This document shows positions 15,762 through 23,933 of a stretch of DNA of 64,000 bases, in pieces. Origin of the DNA: Oscillospiraceae bacterium (GTDB lineage: Bacteria > Bacillota > Clostridia > Oscillospirales > Ruminococcaceae); the NCBI GenBank assembly GCA_017829005.1, contig JAGAJF010000068.1, positions 1-64,000 on the forward strand. The letters are read 5' to 3'. The position numbers were made by a program, and so were the translations under genes. The stretch's first letter is position 1; every line of letters begins with the position of its first letter. The notes under the pieces were generated by a model. It was not told the origin of the DNA. It ran no database searches and saw only the letters and a program-made list of their open reading frames with translations.

Positions 15762-15942
15762 TTAATGTGGACCTCCCTATTCAAAATGCTGCCGACCATT
15801 CTTGCAATACGATATCGGCTATATCTATATAATACCAAATAACTCACATAAATTTCAAGTCTCTTATTACCCAAAGTTATAAAAACTTATTTATTAAGTT
15901 TGACGAAAATAAACCGTTCGTAAATTTGATGTTGGTAATTTA

Positions 15943-16650
15943 TTACTGTTTTGCATAAAGATTTTCGACTTCTTTGTGCAAAATTTCTCTGCACTCTCCG
16001 AGGGGCAGATCAGGGTCAAGAGGTATGCCGCCTATGCGTACCCTGCGGAGAAATACGACCCTGTTGCCCGCCGCCTCCATCATACGCTTGACCTGATGAT
16101 ATTTTCCCTCGCATATTATCAGGCGGACTTTTTTGCTGTCCTCCGTGAATATGATCTCTGCGGGCAGGCATTTTTCGCCGCCGTCAATGGTCATTCCCGA
16201 GGCGAAAAGCTCCTTGTAGCTTTCCTTTGCAGGCTTTTCGAGAGTTACCTCGTATTCTTTTTCCACGTGGCTTCGGGGAGATAACATTCTGTGGGCAAGT
16301 GCGCCGTCGTCGGTGATGAACACAAAGCCCTCGGTGTCCTTGTCCAGCCTGCCTGCGGGGAAAAGTCCCTTTCTCCGCAGCTCCTCGGGGATAAGCTCAA
16401 GGACGGTGGGGCTAAGCTCGTCCTTTACGGCGCATACGGTACCCGAAGGCTTATTCAGCATTATATACAAATGTTTTCTGTAAGATATGTGCTTTCCACC
16501 GATTATTATTTCATCGTTTTCGGGGTCAATGTGGATATCCCCCGACCTGACAGGCTCCCCGTTCACAATTATCTGTCTCTTTTTTATCATAGCCTTGGCG
16601 TCCGCACGGGAGATACCCGTCTGCTCCGCTGTGAATTTATCAATACGCAT
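15943..16650 (-). CDS. rsuA: 16S/23S rRNA pseudouridine synthase, RsuA/RluB/E/F family
   Basis: A 235-residue enzyme that isomerises a uridine in rRNA to pseudouridine. The start at 16650 gives MRIDKFTAEQTGISRADAKAMIKKRQIIVNG, an N-terminal S4 RNA-binding domain (about 1-60). The catalytic domain carries LNKPSGTVCAVKD and GRLDKDTEGFVFITDDG with the nucleophilic Asp of GRLDxxTxG, then EGKYHQVKRM near the C-terminus. AAAGGA lies upstream of the start. Length and motif set fit RsuA (16S position 516), though RluB/E/F paralogues cannot be ruled out by eye. Confidence 0.85.
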   Translation of the reverse strand: MRIDKFTAEQTGISRADAKAMIKKRQIIVNGEPVRSGDIHIDPENDEIIIGGKHISYRKHLYIMLNKPSGTVCAVKDELSPTVLELIPEELRRKGLFPAGRLDKDTEGFVFITDDGALAHRMLSPRSHVEKEYEVTLEKPAKESYKELFASGMTIDGGEKCLPAEIIFTEDSKKVRLIICEGKYHQVKRMMEAAGNRVVFLRRVRIGGIPLDPDLPLGECREILHKEVENLYAKQ

Positions 16651-16739
16651 CTGAAAATCCTTTCGCTTTTTTTGGCTGCTTTTGGGAAAATAATCACATA
16701 AGCTCTGCATAAATGCAGCATAAATTTTTGCGCATTATA

Positions 16740-17036
16740 CTATAAAAAATCATTCAGTTCATTTTCATCGGGCTTTTCAAAAAGCTCTGCAAATTTTTTT
16801 GCAAGTCCCTCATCTGCATAATACGCCTGCAATCTGCCCGAAGAAATATCGGCATTGCACTTGTTGATCCGTTTGTGCCATTCAGAATATTCCTCGGCAG
16901 CAACGTAATCATCGTGTTTTTCCCCTGTGTCCTGTCCGAAAAGGGCAAGGATTATTTCGTCAACAGACAATACAACCGCTTTTTCCTTCCGCAGACTATC
17001 GGAACGGGGCTTTTTCCGCTTCATATTTTTCCGCAC
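16740..17036 (-). CDS. Small hypothetical acidic protein
   Basis: A protein of up to 98 residues that I do not recognise. It has a basic N-terminus (MKRKKPRSDSLRKEK) and an otherwise acidic, helix-rich body (VDEIILALFGQDTGEKHDDYVAAEEYSEWHKRINKC, GLAKKFAELFEKPDE). No signal peptide or membrane helix. The start may be GTG at 17036 or ATG at 17024; neither has a clear ribosome site. It lies 89 bases upstream of the pseudouridine synthase gene on the same strand. Whether it is expressed is uncertain. Confidence 0.5.
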   Translation of the reverse strand: MRKNMKRKKPRSDSLRKEKAVVLSVDEIILALFGQDTGEKHDDYVAAEEYSEWHKRINKCNADISSGRLQAYYADEGLAKKFAELFEKPDENELNDFL

Positions 17037-17229
17037 AGCACATCAGTTATATCATTGCTGTTTTGCTCCTTGCCATTGTTTTATTTATAGTATAGGGGTT
17101 TTTGCGGAGATTGTCAAGGGTGGTTGATTTTGGTCTGAGATAGGTTACAATTAAGATTAGATTACGGTAATTCACTAAGAAAAATCGGTAATATGTTGTC
17201 TGAAATTATCGAAACATATTCAAATCCCC

Positions 17230-17257
17230 TTGATTTTTTCTCCTCATATGCTATAAT
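17230..17257 (+). promoter_or_regulatory. SigmaA-type promoter for serS
   Basis: TTGATT (17230-17235), 16 bases, TATAAT (17252-17257). The leader is about 47 nt; no T-box specifier structure fits in so short a leader. Confidence 0.7.
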
Positions 17258-17311
17258 ATAAGTATATGCAATTTTATAAAGCAATAAAATCAAACAAAGG
17301 AATGAAATGAA

Positions 17312-18601
17312 ATGCTGGATATCAGATTTGTCAGGGAAAATCCCGACGCAGTAAAGGAAAATATAAAGAAGAAGTTTCAGGACGCAAAGCTTCCTCTTGT
17401 TGACGAGGTGATCGAGCTTGACGCACAGTCGAGAGCCGCTCAGCAGGAAGCCGACAAGCTGAGAGCCGACAGAAACCGTATCTCCAAAGAGATAGGCGCT
17501 CTTATGGCTCAGGGCAAAAAGGACGAAGCTGAGGCTGCAAAGGCACAGGTAAAGCAGTTCGGTGACCGTCTTGCCGAGCTTGAGGTCAAGGAAGGCGAGC
17601 TTGCGGAAAAGGTCAGAAAGATAATGATGACCATTCCCAACATCATCGACCCCACCGTTCCCATAGGCAAGGACGACAGCGAGAATGTTGAGCTTGAGCG
17701 TTTTGGTGAGCCTATTACTCCCGATTTTGAGATACCCTACCACACCGATATTATGGAAAAGCTGGGGGGCATTGACCTTGACGCCGCAAGAAAGGTTGCA
17801 GGAAACGGTTTCTATTATCTTATGGGCGATATTGCCCGTCTCCACTCCGCTGTTACATCTTACGCAAGAGATTTTATGATAGACAAGGGCTTTACCTACT
17901 GCATACCTCCCTTTATGATAAGAAGCGGCGTTGTTACAGGCGTTATGAGCTTTGCGGAAATGGACGCTATGATGTATAAGATCGAGGGCGAGGACCTTTA
18001 TCTTATCGGCACCAGCGAACATTCTATGATAGGCAAGTACATCGACACCATTGTTGATGAATCCACTCTCCCCCACACCCTCACAAGCTATTCCCCCTGC
18101 TTCAGAAAGGAAAAGGGCGCTCACGGCATTGAGGAAAGAGGAGTTTACCGTATCCACCAGTTTGAAAAGCAGGAAATGATAGTTATCTCCAAGCCCGAGG
18201 AGAGCATGGAATGGTTCCACAAGATGTGGAAATATACAGTTGAGCTTTTCCGTTCAATGGACGTTCCCGTAAGAACTATCGAGTGCTGCTCGGGAGACCT
18301 GGCAGACCTCAAGGTTAAATCCTATGATGTTGAGGCATGGAGCCCCCGTCAGCAGAAGTATTTCGAGGTGGGCAGCTGCTCCAACTTAGGCGACGCTCAG
18401 GCAAGACGTCTTGGTATCAGAGTAAAGGGCGAGGGCGGAAAGAAATATTTTGCTCACACTCTTAACAACACCGTTGCTGCTCCCCCGAGAATGCTCATTG
18501 CTCTTCTTGAGAATAATCTCAACGAGGACGGTTCTATAAGAATCCCCAAGGCTCTGCAGCCGTATATGGGCGGTAAGACCGTTATCGAGGTAAAGAAGTA
18601 A
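17312..18601 (+). CDS. serS: Seryl-tRNA synthetase
   Basis: A 429-residue class II aminoacyl-tRNA synthetase that charges tRNA-Ser. The N-terminal long coiled-coil arm (about 1-110, MLDIRFVRENPDAVKENIKKKF...) binds the tRNA long arm. The catalytic core has motif 1 region, motif 2 FRKEKGAHGIEERGVYRIHQFEKQEM, and motif 3 near NNTVAAPPRMLIALLENN; the latter normally reads NGSGLAVGRTLxAILEN, and the form with NNTVAAPPR is seen in a clostridial subgroup. TGTSEHSMIGKY replaces the common GTAEV segment, another sign of that subgroup. Own promoter; a strong terminator flanked by two parS sites follows. Confidence 0.93.
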   Translation: MLDIRFVRENPDAVKENIKKKFQDAKLPLVDEVIELDAQSRAAQQEADKLRADRNRISKEIGALMAQGKKDEAEAAKAQVKQFGDRLAELEVKEGELAEKVRKIMMTIPNIIDPTVPIGKDDSENVELERFGEPITPDFEIPYHTDIMEKLGGIDLDAARKVAGNGFYYLMGDIARLHSAVTSYARDFMIDKGFTYCIPPFMIRSGVVTGVMSFAEMDAMMYKIEGEDLYLIGTSEHSMIGKYIDTIVDESTLPHTLTSYSPCFRKEKGAHGIEERGVYRIHQFEKQEMIVISKPEESMEWFHKMWKYTVELFRSMDVPVRTIECCSGDLADLKVKSYDVEAWSPRQQKYFEVGSCSNLGDAQARRLGIRVKGEGGKKYFAHTLNNTVAAPPRMLIALLENNLNEDGSIRIPKALQPYMGGKTVIEVKK

Positions 18602-18632
18602 TAAAAGCAAAACAGAACTTTATTCTTTAATA

Positions 18633-18648
18633 TGTTCCACGTGGAACA
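18633..18648. other. parS: parS site 2 (perfect)
   Basis: TGTTCCACGTGGAACA. It lies between the serS stop codon and the serS terminator, 72 bases from the next parS. Confidence 0.9.
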
Positions 18649-18653
18649 ATATA

Positions 18654-18700
18654 AATCCCCCGAAAATTCCAAAGTGAAATTTTCGGGGGATTATTTTTTT
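18654..18700 (+). terminator. Strong serS terminator lying between two parS sites
   Basis: Arms AATCCCCCGAAAATT and AATTTTCGGGGGATT with an 8-10 base loop, followed by ATTTTTTT. Confidence 0.85.
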
Positions 18701-18704
18701 CAAT

Positions 18705-18806
18705 TGTTCCACGTGGAACATTTCCTACAGACGCAGAATGATTTAACAGCTTTATTGATTTGATAGTGCGACCTCGCCGCGGGGCGTCCCCCGAATAAGT
18801 GGAACG
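18705..18806 (-). repeat. parS-linked repeat unit A (perfect plus degenerate parS)
   Basis: Contains a perfect parS at 18705-18720 and, 86 bases away, a decayed one at 18791-18806 (only AGTGGAAC recognisable). Between them lies a block shared with unit D at about 80% identity: ACAGACGCAGAATGAT near 18725, then GATAGTGCGACCTCGCC and the GC-rich hairpin GCGGGGCGTCCCCC. The perfect parS should bind ParB; the rest is of unknown function. Confidence 0.75.
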
Positions 18807-18808
18807 TT

Positions 18809-20053
18809 TTATTTTGCGCAAACATCATTCTTCTTATGAGTAGCCTTCCGTACCTCCTCAATAGTCTCACGGATATTCAGAAAAGCTTCCACGAGAACAG
18901 GGTCAAAGTCCCTTCCGCTTCCCTCGGAAATAATGTTAAAGCATTCCTCAAGGGGCATTGCGTCACGATAGCAGCGCTTTTCCGATACGGCGTCAAATAC
19001 GTCTGCCACAGCCATTATCCTTGCGGAAAGTGGGATATCTGTTTCCGAAAGTCCCTCGGGATAGCCCCTGCCATTCCATTTTTCGTGGTGATAACGTGCC
19101 ACCTCGTATGCCATCTTTTTATAATTCTCATCGGCGGAATTTGAGAATATCTCCTTTAGTATCTCGCCGCCTCTTGCGGAATGGGATTTCATTATATCAA
19201 ATTCCTCATTGGTAAGCTTTCCGGGCTTGCAGAGAATGCTGTCGGGAATAGATATCTTTCCTATATCGTGAAGGGGAGCTACCATTGCAAGGCACTCAAT
19301 AAATTCATCTGTAATGATGTCGCTGTACTGTCCCGTCCTCTGCAGCTCACGGGAGAGAAGCTCCGCATAAATGCTGGTTCTTTTGATATGACCGCCTGTA
19401 TTTTCGTCACGGTTTTCCACTAAAGTTGCAAAGCCGCATATCATTTCCTGATTGCTGGAAAGCAGCTGCTCGTAATTATCGGCATCATCGCTGAGAAGCT
19501 TTGATGTTCTTTTGGTGAGAAGAAGGAGCAGTGCCGCAAAGCTTAAAAGCGTTAACATTCTGGGCAGAACACCGAATATCACAAGTTTATCTATGGTCTG
19601 GAAATTATGGTCATTATTCCGACCTATGAAAAATGCGATAAACTGTCCTGCAACGGTAACTATCATAGTTCCTGCCGTTGAAAGCTTTGTAAGCTTCTGT
19701 GAAAAATAAAGTCCCGCTATAGCAATGGGATATGCATATATCACCACAACGTGATATGTAAGGGAAGAGGTTATCACAAGCAGAAAAAGGTCTGCAAAAA
19801 GCACATACAGATATTTGAGATACTTTGCCGATGTTCCGCACACCTTATTCAGAAGCTTAGGAAGCAGCAACAGCACCGCACTTATACAGTAAGCCACAGT
19901 CATTACAGGCTTGTCAATAACAAATATGCCCGCCAGATTAAAAATATGTATCACCGAAAAAATAGCAAAGGTTATCAGCATAACATTTGCGGCAGTGCGG
20001 TTTGCGTCCTCTTCGTTTCGTTGTATGATCCTGCTCAGGGTCGCATTGCTCAT
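18809..20053 (-). CDS. Membrane HD-GYP domain protein (putative cyclic-di-GMP phosphodiesterase)
   Basis: A protein of about 414 residues. The N-terminal half has six hydrophobic segments (about residues 20-190). The C-terminal half is an HD-GYP domain: ENRDENTGGHIKRTS, the metal-binding pair in VAPLHDIGKISIPDSIL, HSARGGEIL, then YHHEKWNGRGYPEGL with the GYP motif, and AVADVFDAV. Proteins of this type hydrolyse cyclic di-GMP. The exact start is uncertain (ATG at 20068 or the in-frame ATG at 20053, MSNATLSR). No diguanylate cyclase gene is in the window. It stands alone between the parS repeat unit and the AraC gene. Confidence 0.88.
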   Translation of the reverse strand: MSNATLSRIIQRNEEDANRTAANVMLITFAIFSVIHIFNLAGIFVIDKPVMTVAYCISAVLLLLPKLLNKVCGTSAKYLKYLYVLFADLFLLVITSSLTYHVVVIYAYPIAIAGLYFSQKLTKLSTAGTMIVTVAGQFIAFFIGRNNDHNFQTIDKLVIFGVLPRMLTLLSFAALLLLLTKRTSKLLSDDADNYEQLLSSNQEMICGFATLVENRDENTGGHIKRTSIYAELLSRELQRTGQYSDIITDEFIECLAMVAPLHDIGKISIPDSILCKPGKLTNEEFDIMKSHSARGGEILKEIFSNSADENYKKMAYEVARYHHEKWNGRGYPEGLSETDIPLSARIMAVADVFDAVSEKRCYRDAMPLEECFNIISEGSGRDFDPVLVEAFLNIRETIEEVRKATHKKNDVCAK

Positions 20054-20127
20054 CTGTCTCATCTCCAAAAATATGTATTTGAATAATTATAGCATATTCA
20101 ACATTATTCGTCAATGATATTTACATT

Positions 20128-20169
20128 AGAAAATAATAAACTCACGTGAAAAGAGCATTCACGTGAGTT
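20128..20169 (-). terminator. Terminator of the AraC-family gene
   Basis: Arms AACTCACGTGAA and TTCACGTGAGTT, perfect over 12 bp, with T-rich sequence following on the minus strand. Confidence 0.75.
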
Positions 20170-20185
20170 ATTTCATACGCTGATA

Positions 20186-21079
20186 TTATTTTCTCTTAAC
20201 AGGGATCCAGATAGCGCTCTCATAATCCGCCGCACTTGTGTCTCCCTCCGAGTACCACTCGATATTTGCACCGAATGCAATTTCATAATCGGGATTTCCG
20301 GGGAGCCATTCACGGAATATCCTTGTATTCACCGACTGCAGCAGCCCGGGCAGAGGACCTACGCACCTGAACTTTGCCCACTGTGTCTCGGGAAGCTCAT
20401 ACACCGTCATTCCCTCGGGAACAATGCCGCCCTTGTACTCCCCTGCAATGATGTATCTGAATTTTCCGCCGCCGATATCGTCAATGCACACACCGTACAT
20501 ACCTATGCAGTTATCAGCAATAGCCTTTTCCTCAGCAGTTTCGGGAGCTTTGATTTTGTTACAGATGGGTGCGATTTTTTCACCCATTATCTCCTCCCAG
20601 AACTTTGGTATCTCAGCATAGGAAGTTTCCTCAGAAAAATCACGCTCATAACCGATCACCTTAAAACCGCTCATTTTTTTAACTATCATATCCATACTGT
20701 TTCCTCCTTGAATTACCACTTGAATTTTAAGAGGGAGAAATGTCCTCAGCCTGTGGGGGTCTTTTCTCAGACCCGACGGAGTGACGCCGTGAAAGCGTGT
20801 GAATGCCTTTGTAAAGCTCTCGGGAGTGTCGTAGCCGTATTTCAGAGCAATGTCAATGACCTTTTCGTCCCTGCCGCCGATGATATCCAGCGCTGAAAGA
20901 TAAAGTCTGCGGCTGCGGATATATTCGCCCATTGAATAGCCCGTCATAAACTTGAAACCCCGCTCAAGGTAAAAGGGTGAAATGTTCACAGCTTTTGCCG
21001 CGTCCTCGGGAGATATGTCCTCTGTAAGACCCATCTCAATAAAATCAATCGCCCGTCTCAAGCTTTCCGTCCAGTCCAT
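20186..21079 (-). CDS. AraC-family regulator with GyrI-like effector-binding domain
   Basis: A 297-residue regulator. Residues about 5-105 are the double helix-turn-helix AraC domain (IDFIEMGLTEDISPEDAAKAVNISPFYLERGFKFMTGYSMGEYIRSRRLYLSALDI, then ALKYGYDTPESFTKAFTRFHGVTPSGLRK). Residues about 130-297 are a GyrI/SOUL-like small-molecule domain (MDMIVKKMSGFKVIGYERDFSE, FRYIIAGEYKGG, VYELPETQWAKFRCVGPLP, YEIAFGANIEWYSEGD). The layout matches Rob/BltR-like drug or stress regulators. It is monocistronic; its target genes are not obvious in the window. Confidence 0.9.
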   Translation of the reverse strand: MDWTESLRRAIDFIEMGLTEDISPEDAAKAVNISPFYLERGFKFMTGYSMGEYIRSRRLYLSALDIIGGRDEKVIDIALKYGYDTPESFTKAFTRFHGVTPSGLRKDPHRLRTFLPLKIQVVIQGGNSMDMIVKKMSGFKVIGYERDFSEETSYAEIPKFWEEIMGEKIAPICNKIKAPETAEEKAIADNCIGMYGVCIDDIGGGKFRYIIAGEYKGGIVPEGMTVYELPETQWAKFRCVGPLPGLLQSVNTRIFREWLPGNPDYEIAFGANIEWYSEGDTSAADYESAIWIPVKRK

Positions 21080-21210
21080 TTCCTCGCCTCCTGTAATAAT
21101 GATAACATATATGGATAAAGTTGTCCTGTCAGTTTCTGCCCTATTTTGTCCGATAGATTATTTCGTATATTTATTTTACATTAAAAGTATTATTGTGTCA
21201 ATAAGATACA

Positions 21211-21252
21211 AAAAAGCCGTTTAGCATTCATAATCGAACCTAAACGGCTTTT
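21211..21252 (-). terminator. Terminator of the zinc-ribbon peptide gene
   Basis: Arms AAAAAGCCGTTTAG and CTAAACGGCTTTT with a 15-base loop; a T-run follows on the minus strand. It lies about 26 bases past the small gene's stop. Confidence 0.75.
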
Positions 21253-21277
21253 ACTTTGATAATGCCTCAAGCATTAC

Positions 21278-21400
21278 TTAATAAGGACGGCGATTTTTGC
21301 ACTGCTTGCAGTACACATAACCTGCGGAATTTGTTGTACCGCAGCGGGGACACACCCAAAGATTTGAAGCAAACATTCTCTTGATAAATAATTTTAACAT
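21278..21400 (-). CDS. 40-residue zinc-ribbon peptide
   Basis: A 40-residue ORF with a basic N-terminal half (MLKLFIKRMFASNLW) and a single zinc-ribbon: CPRC then CKQC, separated by 11 residues, ending KNRRPY. GGAGG lies 10 bases ahead of the ATG; a consensus promoter (21449-21477) lies upstream and a hairpin terminator follows, so this is a complete transcription unit despite its size. It is divergent from the XRE-type regulator at 21530, and two matching operators cover the shared promoter region. Function unknown; nucleic-acid binding or zinc sensing is plausible. Confidence 0.75.
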   Translation of the reverse strand: MLKLFIKRMFASNLWVCPRCGTTNSAGYVYCKQCKNRRPY

Positions 21401-21424
21401 AGCAAATCCTCCAATTTTTATTTT

Positions 21425-21444
21425 TTGCACTTATATAGGTGCAA
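21425..21444. promoter_or_regulatory. Operator 1 in the divergent promoter region
   Basis: TTGCACTTATATAGGTGCAA, an inverted repeat with arms TTGCAC/GTGCAA. It lies just downstream of the -10 box of the zinc-ribbon gene. Its reverse complement differs from operator 2 at a single position. Confidence 0.75.
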
Positions 21445-21448
21445 TATT

Positions 21449-21477
21449 ATTATAGCATAGACTTATAATAATGTCAA
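21449..21477 (-). promoter_or_regulatory. Consensus promoter of the zinc-ribbon gene
   Basis: On the minus strand TTGACA (21472-21477), 17 bases, TATAAT (21449-21454), flanked by the two operators. A TATAAT on the plus strand at 21464-21469 may be the -10 box of the divergent regulator gene. Confidence 0.75.
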
Positions 21478-21483
21478 CGACTT

Positions 21484-21503
21484 TTGCACCTATACAAGTG
21501 CAA
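21484..21503. promoter_or_regulatory. Operator 2 in the divergent promoter region
   Basis: TTGCACCTATACAAGTGCAA, the near-identical partner of operator 1, 59 bases away. It lies upstream of the zinc-ribbon promoter's -35 box and between the regulator's -10 box and start codon. Confidence 0.75.
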
Positions 21504-21529
21504 AAATATAACGGGAGGATTTGTTGGAA

Positions 21530-21760
21530 ATGAACAAAAAAATTGAAACCGCAGTAGGAAACAATGTAAGATTACTGAGAGAAAAAAGTGGATTTACTCA
21601 GGAACAGCTTGCCGCAAAGCTTCAATTAAATGGCTGTGATATTACAAGAAGTGCCGTTGCAAAAATCGAGGTCGGTCAGAGACATCTTTATCCCGATGAA
21701 ATAATTCTGATAAAAAAGATACTGTCAGTTCAGTATGATGATTTTTTCAAGGGTCTTTGA
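21530..21760 (+). CDS. XRE-family helix-turn-helix regulator
   Basis: A 76-residue DNA-binding protein made of one Cro/CI-type helix-turn-helix domain: NNVRLLREKSGFTQEQLAAKLQLNGCDITRSAVAKIEVGQRHLYPDE. GGGAGG lies 11 bases upstream of the ATG at 21530; a TTG at 21524 is an alternative start. It is divergent from the zinc-ribbon gene. Two 20-bp inverted repeats in the 129-bp gap are its likely binding sites, giving control of both genes. Similar short regulators appear in mobile regions, but no other sign of mobility is seen here. A long terminator separates it from parB. Confidence 0.85.
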   Translation: MNKKIETAVGNNVRLLREKSGFTQEQLAAKLQLNGCDITRSAVAKIEVGQRHLYPDEIILIKKILSVQYDDFFKGL

Positions 21761-21810
21761 TACAAAAATCCCGTCATTTCGATTTGCACAGAAATGACGG
21801 GATTTTTGTA
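21761..21810. terminator. Bidirectional terminator between the XRE gene and parB
   Basis: A perfect 20-bp inverted repeat (arm TACAAAAATCCCGTCATTTC) with a 10-base loop; T-runs in both directions. Confidence 0.85.
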
Positions 21811-21822
21811 TGCATTTTAAAT

Positions 21823-22719
21823 TCAGTCCGTAGCAGTTTCGCTGATACCGTTGTTATTATCCGAATTTCCCGACTCAAATAAGATAAGGAAATCCGCCAG
21901 GCGGCAAAGGTCTTCCTTGTCGCTGAAGCTGAGGGTTATCTTTCCCTTTTCGCCGCTGCTGCCGCTTATCTTGACCGATCTTCCAAGTCTCTCCTTGAGA
22001 CTAAGCTCCATTTCGGTATAATAATTTTTCGTAGTTCTGTTAACAGCAGGCTTTTTTTCCTCGTCTCCCCTGTTAAGCTCAGCCGCAAGCTTTTCGGTCT
22101 GGCGAACGCTAAGCTTTTCAGTGATCACCGTGTTAAGCGCATAAATTAGGCTTTCCTTATCTTCTATCGACATAAGCACCTTTGCGTGACCCACGGAAAT
22201 TTCGCCATCACCAAGAGCATTCAATGCTTCCTCGGGAAGACTGAGCAGACGGGTCATATTTGCAATATATGAACGGGATTTACCCATAACCTCCGAAAGC
22301 CTGTCCTGTGTCATACCGTATTTATCCATAAGTGTGCGGTAAGCCATAGCTTCTTCAACCGGGTTAAGGTCTGCACGCTGAACATTCTCCACAATTGCAA
22401 GTTCAGCAGCCTCAAGCTCGTCTGTCTCACGGATAATTACGGGCACTTCCTCCATTTTAAGCAGCTTGCAGGCACGCCATCTCCGCTCGCCAGCGATTAT
22501 CTGATATGTAAGTCCGTTGGGCAGAGGACGGACAACAATGGGCTGAATAAGACCATGTTCCTTTATGGAATCCGCAAGTCCCTTTATATTATCCTCGTCA
22601 AAAACGGTTCTGGGCTGTGATTTGTTGGGTTCGATTTCGGACATTCTGAGAGTTTTGATGTCCTTGCTTTCAAATGCGTTATCCTCAAAAAGTATGTCAA
22701 GACCTGATCCGAGAGCCAT
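21823..22719 (-). CDS. parB: Chromosome partition protein ParB (Spo0J)
   Basis: A 298-residue ParB. The N-terminal CTP-binding domain has IEPNKSQPRTVFDEDNIKGLADSIKEHGLIQPIVVRP and the GERR motif in IIAGERRWRACKLL. The central helix-turn-helix region (MTQDRLSEVMGKSRSYIANMTRLLSLPEEAL, ISVGHAKVLMSI) reads parS. The C-terminal part (about 230-285) is the dimer domain. It binds the parS palindromes of this window, slides as a CTP clamp, and loads SMC/organises the origin. The gene starts 18 bases downstream of parA, so they form an operon. Confidence 0.95.
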   Translation of the reverse strand: MALGSGLDILFEDNAFESKDIKTLRMSEIEPNKSQPRTVFDEDNIKGLADSIKEHGLIQPIVVRPLPNGLTYQIIAGERRWRACKLLKMEEVPVIIRETDELEAAELAIVENVQRADLNPVEEAMAYRTLMDKYGMTQDRLSEVMGKSRSYIANMTRLLSLPEEALNALGDGEISVGHAKVLMSIEDKESLIYALNTVITEKLSVRQTEKLAAELNRGDEEKKPAVNRTTKNYYTEMELSLKERLGRSVKISGSSGEKGKITLSFSDKEDLCRLADFLILFESGNSDNNNGISETATD

Positions 22720-22737
22720 TTATCATACCAACCTTTC

Positions 22738-23559
22738 TTAAATTTTAGCAGAGCCTAAAAGCCGCTTTTTTACGGGCTTCGGCTTGATATCGGTGACACC
22801 GTGACGGGTGAGCATTTCCTCCGCAAGCTTTTCATAAGCTTCCGCACCGCGGGAAGTCTTGTCATAATAGATAACGGGTTTTCCGAAGCTCGGAGCCTCG
22901 GAAAGCTTTACATTTCGGGGAATTACCGTTCTGTACACCTTTTTCGGAAAATGTCTCTGAACCTCGGAAACTACCTGATTTGTAAGGTTAAGACGTGCGT
23001 CAAACATTGTAAATACAATTCCGTCAATGTCAATATTGGGATTGTAATTTTTCTTAACTCTCTTGATAGACTCCACAAGCTGGGAAAGTCCCTCAAGTGA
23101 ATAATACTCACATTGAAGCGGGATAAGCACACTGTCCGAAGCACAAAGTGCGTTAACCGTCAGAAGCGAAAGAGAAGGCGGACAGTCGATGATTATGTAA
23201 TCATAGTCATTTTTTACGGTCAAAAGCTGCATTTTAAGGCGATTTGAGCGGTTGTCAAGATTAACAAGCTCAATATCAGCGCATGCAAGCGCCGAGGTGC
23301 TGCATATAACAGACACGTTTTTGTAAGCAGTCTCGATAATTCCCTCGCCAATTCTCCGCTTGCCCATAAGTACATCGTAAATGGTCACAGAGACGGATTT
23401 TTTTCGTATACCGAAGCCGCTTGTGGTATTTCCCTGAGGGTCCATATCAATGCAGAGGACTTTTTTCCCTCTGATTCCGATAGAAGCCGCAAGATTAACG
23501 GCAGTAGTGGATTTTCCAACGCCGCCCTTCTGGTTGGCTATTGCGATTATTTTAGTCAT
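22738..23559 (-). CDS. parA: Chromosome partition ATPase ParA (Soj)
   Basis: A 273-residue ParA/Soj ATPase. It has the deviant Walker A AIANQKGGVGKSTTAVNLAAS with the extra Lys of the ParA/MinD group, the CIDMDPQGN box, and DYIIIDCPPSLSLLTVNAL. It binds DNA non-specifically as a dimer and works with ParB-parS to segregate the origin; in Bacillus the homologue also modulates DnaA. First gene of the parAB operon; three parS-type sites lie in the 424-bp gap upstream. Confidence 0.95.
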   Translation of the reverse strand: MTKIIAIANQKGGVGKSTTAVNLAASIGIRGKKVLCIDMDPQGNTTSGFGIRKKSVSVTIYDVLMGKRRIGEGIIETAYKNVSVICSTSALACADIELVNLDNRSNRLKMQLLTVKNDYDYIIIDCPPSLSLLTVNALCASDSVLIPLQCEYYSLEGLSQLVESIKRVKKNYNPNIDIDGIVFTMFDARLNLTNQVVSEVQRHFPKKVYRTVIPRNVKLSEAPSFGKPVIYYDKTSRGAEAYEKLAEEMLTRHGVTDIKPKPVKKRLLGSAKI

Positions 23560-23596
23560 TTTATCAGTCCTTAAGCATAAAATGTTCTACACTAAT

Positions 23597-23695
23597 TGTT
23601 CCACGTGGGCAGGGAATCGCCCTGCTGCGAGGTCGCGCCGTATATTTGCTATGATTTTATAAAAATCTCCGCGCCTGAATGTTCCACGTGGAACA
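23597..23695 (+). repeat. parS-linked repeat unit B
   Basis: Starts with a degenerate parS (TGTTCCACGTGGGCAG, 23597-23612) that runs into the GC hairpin GGGCAGGGAATCGCCCTGC, then GCGAGGTCGCGCCGT, and ends 83 bases later with a perfect parS (23680-23695). It lies directly upstream of parA. Same organisation and orientation as unit C; inverted relative to units A and D. Confidence 0.75.
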
Positions 23696-23787
23696 TATAA
23701 TAATTTTTTTATCAATGGAATAGTGTATTTCTATTATAACATCAATTCTAACCGATTTCAAGTAGCAATAACCATAAAAATAATAAT

Positions 23788-23803
23788 GTTCCACGTGGAA
23801 CAT
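23788..23803. other. parS: parS site (perfect) near the bla-type operator
   Basis: TGTTCCACGTGGAACA. A lone perfect site in the gap between parA and the BlaI-type gene. Confidence 0.9.
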
Positions 23804-23904
23804 TTTACGGGAAATATTTCAATAAGCCATTCATTTACATTGCAAAAGATCAAATATGTTAATTATTACTAAATAAACTAATTACATTTTGTAATATCTG
23901 TCAC

Positions 23905-23933
23905 TTGACATTAAGAACCTACAATTGTATAAT
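23905..23933 (+). promoter_or_regulatory. Consensus promoter of the blaI-blaR1-like operon
   Basis: TTGACA (23905-23910), 17 bases, TATAAT (23928-23933). BlaI-type operators overlap and follow it. Confidence 0.8.

Noticed and set aside
16259..16274. TTTTTCCACGTGGCTT inside rsuA resembling parS
   Set aside because: Only the central TTCCACGTGG matches; the outer bases are wrong and it lies in coding sequence (His-Val-Glu codons), so chance is likely.
17162..18220. A 352-codon minus-strand frame opposite serS
   Set aside because: It is antisense to a conserved tRNA synthetase gene, with no ribosome site or recognisable domain. Similar long antisense frames opposite gyrA, guaB and ugpC were dropped for the same reason.
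20139..20169. CACGTG-containing inverted repeat near the HD-GYP gene as a parS site
   Set aside because: The arms AACTCACGTGAA/TTCACGTGAGTT form a terminator hairpin behind the AraC gene; the half-sites do not make a 16-bp parS palindrome.
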